Below, piece by piece: positions 26,179 to 34,259 of a stretch of 64,000 bases of DNA (its first letter is position 1; every line of letters begins with the position of its first letter). The notes beneath the pieces were generated by a model. It searched no databases. It worked only from the letters and a program-made list of their open reading frames with translations, and was not told the origin of the DNA. This DNA is from Serratia proteamaculans_D (GTDB lineage Bacteria > Pseudomonadota > Gammaproteobacteria > Enterobacterales > Enterobacteriaceae). Both the position numbers and the translations under genes were made by a program. The stretch lies in the NCBI RefSeq assembly GCF_049959315.1, contig NZ_CP188201.1. One strand, 5' to 3'.

Positions 26179-27171
26179 TCACACCTGTGGATGGTAGGCA
26201 AATAACGCCGGAGCCCCGCCGGTGTGGATGAACAGAATCGGGCCGTCATCACGGAAACGCTGCTGAGCTACGCCGTCTATCAGACCAGCCATTGCCTTGC
26301 CGCTATATACCGGATCCAGTAACACCCCTTCCTGCTGGGCCAGCAACTGGATAGCCGCCAGCCCTTCTTCATTTGGCATGCCGTACTGCGGTGCGAAGTA
26401 ATCATCCCACAGTGTGATGGGGGCCAGTTCGTCGATAGCCAAACTGCTGGCCAGCGCTTTTTGGATCAGTTCCACCTTGGGCAATTGGTCGATAACTTTG
26501 CGTGAAACGGTCACACCGACAAGTTCAGTCTCCGGCAGCAATTGCTGCAGACCGACCGCCAGCCCGGCATGGGTACCGGCACTGCCCGACGCCACCACTA
26601 CCGAGCTGAAAGCGACATTGCTGCGGCGACTCTGTTCGGCAATTTCCAGCGCGCACTGTACGTAACCCAAGGCACCCAGCGCATTAGAGCCACCTACCGG
26701 CACCACATAAGGTCGGAAACCTTGTGCTTCGAGGCGCGTAGCCAAATCGGCCAACTGCTGCTGCGGATCGTGCAGCGCTTCGCACATTTCCACCTGCGCG
26801 TTGAACAGCCCGAGCAGCAGGCGGTTACCGTTGGTCAGGTAATTTTCTTCCTGGGTGTCGATCGGATTTTCCAGTAACGCCACGCAGTGCAGGCCCAACT
26901 TGGCCGCCACCGCCGCCGTTTGGCGCACATGGTTGGATTGGATGGCACCGGCAGTAACCAGCGTATCGGCTCCCTGGCGCAGCGCATCGGCAGCCAAAAA
27001 CTCCAATTTTCTCAGCTTGTTACCGCCCATCGCCATCGGCGTGACGTCGTCACGTTTGATGTAAATTTCACGGCCAAGGTAGTCTGAGAGGCGAGACAGC
27101 TTTTCGAGCGGTGTGGCAGAGCCGACTAAATCGAGACGCGGGAACTGCGCCAATTTTTGTTGCAGATTCAC
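26179..27171 (-). CDS. dcyD: D-cysteine desulfhydrase DcyD
   Basis: 330-aa PLP enzyme of the ACC deaminase-like group that splits D-cysteine into pyruvate, H2S and ammonia. The PLP lysine lies in G-G-N-K-L-R-K-L, and the AIQSNHVRQTAAVAA and VASGSAGTHAGLAVG segments match E. coli DcyD. A TTG frame reaches 27198, but GTG at 27171 with a GGGGGAA site is preferred and gives family length (328 in E. coli). It lies between tcyJ and fliZ as in E. coli. Confidence 0.92.
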   Translation of the reverse strand: MNLQQKLAQFPRLDLVGSATPLEKLSRLSDYLGREIYIKRDDVTPMAMGGNKLRKLEFLAADALRQGADTLVTAGAIQSNHVRQTAAVAAKLGLHCVALLENPIDTQEENYLTNGNRLLLGLFNAQVEMCEALHDPQQQLADLATRLEAQGFRPYVVPVGGSNALGALGYVQCALEIAEQSRRSNVAFSSVVVASGSAGTHAGLAVGLQQLLPETELVGVTVSRKVIDQLPKVELIQKALASSLAIDELAPITLWDDYFAPQYGMPNEEGLAAIQLLAQQEGVLLDPVYSGKAMAGLIDGVAQQRFRDDGPILFIHTGGAPALFAYHPQV

Positions 27172-27265
27172 AACTTCCCCCAGGGAATCAGGTATCAATA
27201 GCTAAAGGATAGATTTAGCAGATGTGAACCTAATAATCACTCTTTATTAGTGATGGGAGAGCGGT

Positions 27266-27290
27266 GGAAACCCCGGCAGGCCTGCCGGGG
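27266..27290 (-). terminator. fliAZ terminator
   Basis: A perfect 20-bp palindrome CCCCGGCAGG-CCTGCCGGGG, followed on the minus strand by TTTCC, just after the fliZ stop. It probably ends the fliAZ transcript. Confidence 0.7.
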
Positions 27291-27298
27291 AGGCAAGA

Positions 27299-27808
27299 TC
27301 AGTAGCTTTTTTGCCAGGCGAGATATTGGTCGTATTTACGCAGGGCAATGCGGTAATTGTTGTGCGCCGCAGAAGGCAAGTCTTCAATAATGCGTTGATG
27401 GCTGGCGTTGCTGGCAAACTTGTCGGCCGGGTAGTTACGCTCCACCAGCATCTCGTCCAGTCGGCGCAGGCGCACCACGTACTCGCGAATGGTGCTGTGG
27501 CTCATTTCGGTCTGTTCAAACAGATACTGCTTGAAGGCCATAATGTCGAAATAGCTCGGATGGCTGTTGCAGGAAATCTCACTGCAGAACCGGCACAGCG
27601 CGGTCAGCTCATTTTGCACGTTCAGCCAGACGTGATCGTCAATCGGCTGATCCATCCGCGCGATGGCGTCTTTATTGATGATCTTGCCACGAAACACCAA
27701 CGCCATGCGATCCAACAATTTGCCGCACTGGGAGCAATGAGTCTGGCTGTGTTTGTAATCTTTTAAATAACGGCTCAGCGGCCGTTTTTTCAACAATATT
27801 CCTGGCAT
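27299..27808 (-). CDS. fliZ: FliZ, flagellar and sigma-S regulator
   Basis: 169-aa DNA-binding regulator with a fold related to tyrosine-recombinase core-binding domains. KKRPLSRYLKDYKHSQTHCSQCGKLLDR and YVVRLRRLDE match E. coli FliZ, including two CxxC pairs. In E. coli it represses sigma-S promoters and supports FlhDC activity. ATG at 27808 is chosen over a TTG at 27838. It follows fliA by 57 bp. Confidence 0.9.
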   Translation of the reverse strand: MPGILLKKRPLSRYLKDYKHSQTHCSQCGKLLDRMALVFRGKIINKDAIARMDQPIDDHVWLNVQNELTALCRFCSEISCNSHPSYFDIMAFKQYLFEQTEMSHSTIREYVVRLRRLDEMLVERNYPADKFASNASHQRIIEDLPSAAHNNYRIALRKYDQYLAWQKSY

Positions 27809-27865
27809 TAGGCAGTCCGGTTTTCGCAAGGGTGGCAAGGTTGAAGGTTCAGCGTTGAATGCATG

Positions 27866-28588
27866 TCAGTTCTCGCTCGCCAAACGGGCGCGCAGGCGTT
27901 TGATCGCCTGACTGTGCAGTTGGCTGACACGCGACTCCCCCACGTCCAGCACGGCACCGATCTCCTTCAGGTTCAACTCTTCCTGGTAATACAGCGTCAG
28001 CACCATTTTCTCGCGTTCCGGCAACGCCTCGATGGCATCAATCACCCGTTGGCGAAGATTGCCCTCCAGCAGATGATGTAACGGATTGGCCTCTTCGTGC
28101 CCTTCCAGCAGCGGTTCCGCGCTTTCGCCATGCTCTTCCCGCCATTCGTCGTAGGAGAAAAGTTGGCTGTTATTGGTGTCCAACAGAATTTGACGGTACT
28201 CATCCAGTGACAGATTCAGCGTCTGCGCAACTTCCACTTCGCTGGCCGGGCGGCCCAGTTGCTGTTCCAATTGCCGCATGACCTGCGCCACTTCACGTGC
28301 ATGGCGACGCACACTGCGCGGCACCCAGTCGCGGCTACGCAGCTCATCAAGCATGGCACCACGGATACGTTGCACCGCGTAGGTAGTAAAGGCCGTACCC
28401 TGCATAGCGTCATAACGCTCAACGGCGTTCAACAGGCCGATTCCTCCGGCCTGCAGCAGATCGTCGAGCTCCACGCTGGCGGGCAGCCTGACCTGCAGGC
28501 GCAACGCCTCGTGGCGCACTAACGGAACGTAGCGTAGCCAGAGAGAATTTTTGTCCATTACGCCTTCGGCGGTATACAAATCGCTCAC
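27866..28588 (-). CDS. fliA: FliA, sigma-28 for late flagellar genes
   Basis: 240-aa sigma factor with regions 2 (SVELDDLLQAGGIGLLNAVERYD), 3 and 4 (EKMVLTLYYQEELNLKEIGAVLDVGESRVSQLHSQA). It directs RNA polymerase to TAAA-N15-GCCGATAA promoters, four of which are visible in this window. It is held inactive by FlgM until the hook is done. First gene of fliA-fliZ. Confidence 0.97.
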   Translation of the reverse strand: MSDLYTAEGVMDKNSLWLRYVPLVRHEALRLQVRLPASVELDDLLQAGGIGLLNAVERYDAMQGTAFTTYAVQRIRGAMLDELRSRDWVPRSVRRHAREVAQVMRQLEQQLGRPASEVEVAQTLNLSLDEYRQILLDTNNSQLFSYDEWREEHGESAEPLLEGHEEANPLHHLLEGNLRQRVIDAIEALPEREKMVLTLYYQEELNLKEIGAVLDVGESRVSQLHSQAIKRLRARLASEN

Positions 28589-28714
28589 TATGTCTAAAAC
28601 CTGCGGATAAGAGAGTCAGCGCTATTATCCGTAGGGGGCAAAATGCCAATCGACTGAACAGTCGTACAAAATAGGCCTTATTTGCGCCATGCACTGTCTG
28701 CACAACTCGCCATC

Positions 28715-28741
28715 ATAAAAAAACCCCGCCGAGGCGGGGTT
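28715..28741 (-). terminator. fliC terminator
   Basis: On the minus strand, AACCCCGCC-TCG-GCGGGGTT leads into a run of T, 30 nt after the fliC stop. Confidence 0.9.
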
Positions 28742-28771
28742 CTTTGCGACAGGTTAATCGGGGAGAGTCGA

Positions 28772-30013
28772 TTAACGCAGCAGGGACAACACGTTCTGAG
28801 TAGACTGGTTAGCCTGTGCCAGAACAGAGGTGCCAGCCTGTTGCAGGATGTTGGCACGGCTCATGTTGGACACTTCGGTCGCGTAGTCAGCATCCTGAAT
28901 ACGAGACTGGGAAGCAGACAGGTTGTTCACGGTGCTGTTCAGGTTGTTGATAACAGAATCGAAACGGTTCTGTACCGCACCCAGGGAAGAACGCAGACCG
29001 TCAACCTGAGACAGTGCTTTGTCCAATACTGCCAGCGGGTTTTCAGTTTTTGGTGTGGTGCTCATTTCAGCACCTTTAGTTACTTTACCAGTGCCGTCTG
29101 CAGTGGCTTTAAAGTACTTGGCATCTGCGCCAGTGCCTTCCTGAATAACGTAAGATTTGCCACCGTCATAGGATTTCAGGTTAGCAGCATCTGGGCCGGA
29201 TGCGGTCACTTCTTGCTTAACAGTACTAGTCGCGCTAGTGCCGGTCAAACCGGTGGTTTCAGTTGCAGCGATCGCAGTGATATCACCAGAAGTTTTATCA
29301 ATAGTTGCTTTATAGTTCTTACCATCGGTACCCACTGCGTAAACATCACCGCTCGCATCATCTTTGATGAAACTGGCTGGTGCAGCACCGTTAGCCTGTT
29401 TGTTGGTGGTGTTGGTGATAGCAATATCTTTACCGGTAGTGATAGTGGTTACCGCAGCACCCACTTTGGTAGGGTCAACACCATCAGCAACGCTGAACTT
29501 GTCCAGGCCCAGAGTTTTAGCATTGATATTTTTCAGATCGATATCGATGGTTTCGTTATCGTTGGCACCCACCTGGATGGTCAGTTTCTGGTCACCGCTC
29601 AACACTTTCACGCCGTTGAAATCGGTTTGCTCGGAGATACGGTTGATCTCGGACAGGCGCTGAGTGATCTCGTCCTGGATGGACTGCAGGTCGCTGGAAG
29701 AGTTGGAACCGTTCTGAGACTGCACGGTCAGACGACGGATGTTCTGCAGGTTGTCGTTGACTTCGTTCAGTGCGCCTTCAGTGGTCTGCGCCAGTGAGAT
29801 ACCGTCGTTGGCGTTACGGGAAGCCTGAGTCAGGCCTTTGATGTTAGCGGTGAAGCGGTTAGAGATTGCCTGACCCGCGGCATCATCCTTGGCGCTGTTG
29901 ATACGCAGGCCAGAAGACAGACGCTCAATCGCAGTACCCAAAGAAGACTGTGATTTGTTCAGGTTGTTCTGCGCCATCAGCGACAGGCTGTTGGTGTTAA
30001 TTACTTGTGCCAT
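28772..30013 (-). CDS. fliC: Flagellin FliC
   Basis: 413-aa filament subunit. Conserved D0/D1 ends are clear: MAQVINTNSLSLMAQNNLN and ERLSSGLRINSAKDDAAGQAI at the N-terminus and SRIQDADYATEVSNMSRANILQQAG...VLSLLR at the C-terminus. Between about residues 170 and 320 lies a variable, T/K/A-rich surface domain (D2/D3, repeated TTITTG and GTDGK-like phrases). FliC leaves through the type III export gate with FliS as chaperone and is capped by FliD. A perfect-spacing sigma-28 promoter stands upstream. Confidence 0.97.
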   Translation of the reverse strand: MAQVINTNSLSLMAQNNLNKSQSSLGTAIERLSSGLRINSAKDDAAGQAISNRFTANIKGLTQASRNANDGISLAQTTEGALNEVNDNLQNIRRLTVQSQNGSNSSSDLQSIQDEITQRLSEINRISEQTDFNGVKVLSGDQKLTIQVGANDNETIDIDLKNINAKTLGLDKFSVADGVDPTKVGAAVTTITTGKDIAITNTTNKQANGAAPASFIKDDASGDVYAVGTDGKNYKATIDKTSGDITAIAATETTGLTGTSATSTVKQEVTASGPDAANLKSYDGGKSYVIQEGTGADAKYFKATADGTGKVTKGAEMSTTPKTENPLAVLDKALSQVDGLRSSLGAVQNRFDSVINNLNSTVNNLSASQSRIQDADYATEVSNMSRANILQQAGTSVLAQANQSTQNVLSLLR

Positions 30014-30106
30014 TGTATGCTTTCCTTACGAATCAGTTGCGAGCTTCGCAATGTGGTTAAAAGGTTCGGGCTACTTTGCCCACGGCGTCAACCACCGTCC
30101 CATCAG

Positions 30107-30133
30107 GTATCGGCCCTCCCCCTGCAACCTTTA
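30107..30133 (-). promoter_or_regulatory. Sigma-28 promoter of fliC
   Basis: On the minus strand, TAAA, 15 nt, then GCCGATAC. This matches TAAA-N15-GCCGATAA at all but one position. It lies 94-120 nt upstream of the fliC start. Confidence 0.9.
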
Positions 30134-30226
30134 GAAATTTTTTGTTTTTTTTTCGCCTGGCGGCAATGGCAGAAATAACGGGCTTTTTCCTTCTTCTATT
30201 GCGTCATCAGTTTTTTATTTTTTCGG

Positions 30227-30253
30227 TAAACTTTTTCTCCACTGGGCCGATAA
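30227..30253 (+). promoter_or_regulatory. Sigma-28 promoter of fliDST
   Basis: TAAA, 15 nt, GCCGATAA, an exact consensus match 42-68 nt upstream of the fliD ATG. The fliC and fliD promoters are back to back. Confidence 0.93.
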
Positions 30254-30294
30254 ACGCGTAAAGCGAATAAAGTCATAATCAAGGAGAATTACCA

Positions 30295-31692
30295 ATGGCA
30301 TCGATCAGCTCATTAGGCATCGGCTCAGGACTCGACCTCAACGGCTTGCTGGACAAGCTGACCAAAGCGGAACAGCAGCGGCTGACGCCTTATACCACCC
30401 AGCAGACCAGCTATAACGCCCAACTGACGGCTTACGGCACCCTGAAGGGTTCGTTGGAAAAATTCGATAACTTGAGTAAAGAGCTGGCGAAACCGGCGTT
30501 TTTCAACAACACCACCGCCAGCAAGCACGACCAGTTCACCATCACCACTACCGACAAGGCCGTGGCGGGTAACTACATCGTTAAGGTGAATGCGCTGGCT
30601 CAGCCGCAAACGCTGACCACCCAAACTCCGATTGCCAATCAGACCGAACAGTTGGGCACTCCCGGCAGCAGCGACCGCTCAATCACTATCACCGCCGGTA
30701 ATCCGCAAAAAGACGTGAAGATCCCACTGAGCGATGAGCAAACTTCGCTGGTGGAAATGCGTGATGCGATTAACAACGCCAAGGCCGGCGTCAACGCCAC
30801 CATCATGCGCGTAGGGGATGACGACTACCAGTTAGCACTCAGCTCCAGCACCACCGGGGAGAAAAGTACCATCTCGGTGCAGGTCAATAATGACGATAAG
30901 CTCGGAGCCATCCTCAACTATGACAACAAGGCCAAAAGCGGTTCGATGAAGCAAACCGTACTTGGCCAGGATGCCCAGATCGAGGTCAACGGCACGCCGA
31001 TCAAACGCAGCACCAACTCGATTGTTGACGCATTGCAGGGCGTGACTATCGATCTGAAAGCCGTCACCAAAGCCGACACACCACAGAACCTGGTGATCAG
31101 CACCGATAAAGCCGGTACTGCCGATAAGGTCAAAGAGTGGGTAGATAACTATAACTCGCTGCTGGACACCTTTAACTCGCTAAGCAAATTTACCCCGGTC
31201 AAAAGCGGTGAAGCGCAGAATGCCAAAAACGGCGCACTGTTGGGGGATAACACCCTGCGTGGCATTCAGTCGTCGATTAAAAGCGCACTCAGCGCCGCAC
31301 AGGATAACCCGGAACTTAAGGGGCTGGGCAACCTGGGCATCTCGACCAACACCAAAACCGGCAAGTTGGAAATCGACAGCACCAAGCTGAACAAAGCCAT
31401 TGATGAGAAACCGGCACAGGTCGCCAACTTCTTCGCCGGCAACGGCAAGGACACCGGTATGGCGACCGAAATCCATAACGAGATCCAGAACTACATCAAG
31501 GCCGGCGGCATCATCGAGAACTCGACCAAAAGCATCAATACCAACCTCGACCGCCTGAACAGCCAGATAACGACAGTGACCGCCAGTATTCAAAACACCA
31601 TAGATCGCTACAAACAACAATTCGTTCAACTGGATACCATGATGTCCAAGCTGAGTGGTACCGGTGATTATTTAAAACAACAGTTCAAATAA
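30295..31692 (+). CDS. fliD: Filament cap protein FliD (HAP2)
   Basis: 465-aa cap protein that folds flagellin at the filament tip. The N-terminal FliD_N region (ASISSLGIGSGLDLNGLLDKL) and the C-terminal coiled coil (NLDRLNSQITTVTASIQNTIDRYKQQFVQLDTMMSKL) are typical. Exported with FliT as chaperone. It leads fliDST from a consensus sigma-28 promoter. Confidence 0.96.
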   Translation: MASISSLGIGSGLDLNGLLDKLTKAEQQRLTPYTTQQTSYNAQLTAYGTLKGSLEKFDNLSKELAKPAFFNNTTASKHDQFTITTTDKAVAGNYIVKVNALAQPQTLTTQTPIANQTEQLGTPGSSDRSITITAGNPQKDVKIPLSDEQTSLVEMRDAINNAKAGVNATIMRVGDDDYQLALSSSTTGEKSTISVQVNNDDKLGAILNYDNKAKSGSMKQTVLGQDAQIEVNGTPIKRSTNSIVDALQGVTIDLKAVTKADTPQNLVISTDKAGTADKVKEWVDNYNSLLDTFNSLSKFTPVKSGEAQNAKNGALLGDNTLRGIQSSIKSALSAAQDNPELKGLGNLGISTNTKTGKLEIDSTKLNKAIDEKPAQVANFFAGNGKDTGMATEIHNEIQNYIKAGGIIENSTKSINTNLDRLNSQITTVTASIQNTIDRYKQQFVQLDTMMSKLSGTGDYLKQQFK

Positions 31693-31719
31693 GAACTTTT
31701 TAACCAGGTAATAAATCGC

Positions 31720-32130
31720 ATGTATAACCGAAGCGGAACTCAAGCCTACGCCCAGGTCAGTCTGGAAAGTGGCGTAATGAGCGCCAGCCCGCATCAGTTA
31801 ATCGTGATGCTTTTCGACGGGGCGCTTAGCGCCCTGTTACGCGCACGCATTCTGATGAACCAGGGCGATATCGCCGGCAAGGGACTGGCACTGTCAAAGG
31901 CCATCAACATTATCGACAACGGCCTGAAAAGTGGTCTCGACCACCAACAGGGCGGCGAAATGGCCGATAATCTGGCGGCGCTGTATGACTATATGAAGCG
32001 GCGCCTGATGCAGGCCAATCTGCATAATGACGAGGCGGCGATCACCGAAGTGGTCAAACTGCTGGAAAATATTGCCGACGCCTGGCGCCAAATCGGCCCC
32101 AACTATCACCCCTCTCAGGACGCCGTATAA
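31720..32130 (+). CDS. fliS: Flagellin chaperone FliS
   Basis: 136-aa four-helix export chaperone (MYNRSGTQAYAQVSLESGVMSASPHQLIVMLFDGA, the family signature). It binds the flagellin C-terminus. It ends one nucleotide into the fliT start (TAATG). Confidence 0.95.
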   Translation: MYNRSGTQAYAQVSLESGVMSASPHQLIVMLFDGALSALLRARILMNQGDIAGKGLALSKAINIIDNGLKSGLDHQQGGEMADNLAALYDYMKRRLMQANLHNDEAAITEVVKLLENIADAWRQIGPNYHPSQDAV

Positions 32131-32498
32131 TGGAACGTCAACAGCAATTGCTAGCCGCGTATCAAAAAATACACAGCCTGAGCAGCCAGATGATCGCCCT
32201 GGCGCAAACCGAAAGATGGGAGGATCTGGTCGAACTGGAACTGGCCTATGTCACCGCGGTGGAAAGCACTGCCGCCTTTACCGGGCAGGCAGGCCCGTCG
32301 ATGGCACTGCAGGAGTTGCTGCGCAATAAGCTGCAGCAGATCCTGGACAACGAAACCGAGCTCAAACGCCTGTTGCAACAACGCATGGACCAATTAAAAG
32401 AATTGATCGGCCAGTCAACGCGTCAGAACGTGGTTAACAGCACCTATGGCCAGTTTAACGACCGCGCCCTGCTGTTGGGAGAGCCGCAAATCAGATGA
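32130..32498 (+). CDS. fliT: FliT, FliD chaperone and FlhDC antagonist
   Basis: 122-aa helical protein that keeps FliD export-competent and, in Salmonella, inhibits FlhDC. Helix-rich with Q/L repeats (KLQQILDNETELKRLLQQRMDQLKELI). Its start codon overlaps the fliS stop. Last gene of fliDST. Confidence 0.92.
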   Translation: MERQQQLLAAYQKIHSLSSQMIALAQTERWEDLVELELAYVTAVESTAAFTGQAGPSMALQELLRNKLQQILDNETELKRLLQQRMDQLKELIGQSTRQNVVNSTYGQFNDRALLLGEPQIR

Positions 32499-32519
32499 GT
32501 TCAAAACAATAACGGAAAA

Positions 32520-32552
32520 AGAAGAATAAATAGCACTATGCACTATTCTTCT
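32520..32552 (+). terminator. fliDST terminator candidate
   Basis: An inverted repeat (AGAAGAAT...ATTCTTCT) begins 22 nt after the fliT stop. It has no long T-run, so the call is moderate. Confidence 0.5.
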
Positions 32553-32623
32553 GCGGTTAAGTCAGGATATTAATCCATGGCAATTGAATTATATACACCT
32601 ATAATATTTTTTACCCCGACCTG

Positions 32624-32679
32624 GTAGGGCGCGAATATATTCGCACCGGCCACAAGGGCGCGGCATGTAACGCCCCTAC
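32624..32679 (-). repeat. Interspersed 56-bp palindromic repeat, copy 1
   Basis: Reverse-complemented, it reads GTAGGGGCG-TACATGC-GCGCCC...GCGAATATATTCGC-CCTAC, with two internal stems (GGGCG/CGCCC and GCGAATATATTCGC). It is the same family, in opposite orientation, as 48044-48100. It resembles the GTAGGGGCG...CCCCTAC intergenic repeats common in Serratia and relatives. Confidence 0.75.
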
Positions 32680-32845
32680 GAGACGGATAAATATTACGCC
32701 GACACGGACGTTTTCTGTTCAGCAGGAAATTGATTTTTGATAGATAAAACACGTCGTTGTGCTTCACAACGCATGGAAAAATGTTGCTCCAACGCCGATC
32801 AAAGCGTAAAGATATTCCCAGATACTGGCTGCGAAATGAATATCG

Positions 32846-33712
32846 ATGGAACGTACAATTAATCTTTGTCCTGGAATTGGCGCCTCGGCGCATATCATTC
32901 AGCATACTGAATTATTATTCCCTTCAGTCTATTTTGAACAACCCCATCTGTATTTGGTACAGCAAGGCCATAAACGCGTACGTTGGCAACAGCGTGAAGT
33001 GGTGGCTCATAGCGGGGAATTGTTGATTATCGACGGAGGACAAACCGTAGATATTGTCAATGAACCCTCAGAGGAAGGGGTGTTCAGCTGTCAGTTGTTG
33101 ACCTGCGATCCGTTGCTGCTCGCCGCACCACCGGCCCAGGTTGAAACCCAGCCCACTACTGCATTTGACGCGGTGCTGGCATTACGTAATCTGCCCTGCG
33201 CGCTAATGCACAGTTTTGAAACCACCAGCCTGGCGCTGGCACTCAGGCATCGTTTCCCTGCGGTCATCATGCGCCACAAAATGCTGGAAATTCTGCTGTG
33301 GCTGAAGCAATTCAATATCAGCTTCATTCATAACGAGGCCAGAAATTTGACCCAGCAGGTGCGCCGTTGTCTGGCAACCGATCCACATAATATCTGGACG
33401 GCGGCCGAGGTAGCGGACACCCTGTCGATGAGTGAAGTGATGCTTCGCCGTAAGCTGTCGGCAGAAAATAACTCGTTACGTAACCTGATGATCGACGTAC
33501 GCATGAGCAGCGCACTGGCATTGCTGCAATCCACCGATTGGCCCATCTCCATCATCGCCCAGCACGTCGGTTATGAAAGTTCCTCACGCTTTGCAGAACG
33601 TTTTCGCAAACGTTTTGGCTTTGCCCCCACCGCCATTCGCGGCCACCAAAGGGCAATGGAGGCCGGCGCAATTCGCCCCGATCATTTCAGCATGATGGAA
33701 GCACAAGAATGA
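32846..33712 (+). CDS. AraC-family transcriptional regulator
   Basis: 288-aa regulator. The C-terminal AraC-type double HTH covers about residues 175-270 (AAEVADTLSMSEVMLRRKL, then PISIIAQHVGYESSSRFAERFRKRFGFAPTAIRG). The N-terminal half is a divergent sensor domain I cannot assign. It sits inside the fli cluster between fliT and fliE, where E. coli has no such gene. Its target is unknown. Confidence 0.9.
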   Translation: MERTINLCPGIGASAHIIQHTELLFPSVYFEQPHLYLVQQGHKRVRWQQREVVAHSGELLIIDGGQTVDIVNEPSEEGVFSCQLLTCDPLLLAAPPAQVETQPTTAFDAVLALRNLPCALMHSFETTSLALALRHRFPAVIMRHKMLEILLWLKQFNISFIHNEARNLTQQVRRCLATDPHNIWTAAEVADTLSMSEVMLRRKLSAENNSLRNLMIDVRMSSALALLQSTDWPISIIAQHVGYESSSRFAERFRKRFGFAPTAIRGHQRAMEAGAIRPDHFSMMEAQE

Positions 33713-33834
33713 CAGCCACGGGCATAAGTTAAATCATTGAACAACGGGAGCGTCGTTTATGCAGTGCGGGTTAGCGGAAAACAGCCAGGTGGGATAGCAT
33801 CGGCGAGCATTAACTCAATCAGGGGTGATAAACC

Positions 33835-33942
33835 ATGCTCAACGAAAAACTGCTGTTTTCCCTGGCCATATTGTTGCTCGGCCTGTGGCTGCTGGGCCTG
33901 ACCTACGAGGAAGACGCGATGCGCATTCTGGCGGGAAAATAA
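33835..33942 (+). CDS. Predicted 35-aa single-pass membrane protein
   Basis: ORF of 35 codons with an AGGGGTGA site 6 nt before its ATG. It has a Leu-rich membrane helix (residues 6-24, LLFSLAILLLGLWLLGL) and a short charged tail (EEDAMRILAGK). A strong terminator begins 8 nt after the stop. Function unknown. Confidence 0.6.
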   Translation: MLNEKLLFSLAILLLGLWLLGLTYEEDAMRILAGK

Positions 33943-33950
33943 ATCGGCAA

Positions 33951-33976
33951 GGCCACAAAAGTGGCCCGGGTTTTTT
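33951..33976 (+). terminator. Terminator after the 35-aa ORF
   Basis: GGCCAC-AAAA-GTGGCC then CGGG and TTTTTT. It overlaps the stop of the facing 31-aa ORF. Confidence 0.85.
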
Positions 33977-34070
33977 AGCTTTGCTTAATTAAAACGATTA
34001 TTAATACGACCAAAACGGTCAGAATTAAAATACTCAACAGCCGCCATCTTTGTTCACTTTTGCTGCTCAT
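33975..34070 (-). CDS. Predicted 31-aa single-pass membrane protein
   Basis: ORF of 31 codons with a basic N-terminus (SSKSEQRWR) and one long Leu/Ile/Val helix (residues 11-28), ending KQS. GGGAAAG precedes its ATG by 4 nt. Convergent with the 35-aa ORF. Proteins of this form occur in enterobacteria as stress-induced small membrane proteins, but I do not recognise this one. Confidence 0.55.
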   Translation of the reverse strand: MSSKSEQRWRLLSILILTVLVVLIIVLIKQS

Positions 34071-34259
34071 TGTCTTTCCCGGTAATCAAAAATTCCTTAA
34101 TCCGGAAATTATAACTCCGTAACAAGCGCCACAATGTGAATTGAATCGGGGTTTCTTCCCCGTTACTCCAACGATTGGTGATCGCTATGCCGAAGGTAAT
34201 ACGCCTAATATGCTAACTCAGTGTTTAAACCTCACCACTTAAAAACCCACCATCGCAGC

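Larger units (their letters stand above)
32499..32845. other. fliT to araC-family intergenic region
   Basis: 347 bp. It holds a hairpin, one interspersed 56-bp repeat and the presumed promoter of the AraC-family gene. No gene is evident. Confidence 0.5.

Noticed and set aside
28589..28720. Possible sigma-28 promoter before fliA
   Set aside because: A TTATCCG stretch on the plus strand resembles the -10 in reverse, but it lacks the GGC and a matching -35 at 15 nt.
33759..33797. 12-codon leader-like ORF before the 35-aa gene
   Set aside because: It has a GGGAG-like site but no attenuator-type hairpins or amino-acid bias, so there is no case for a leader peptide.
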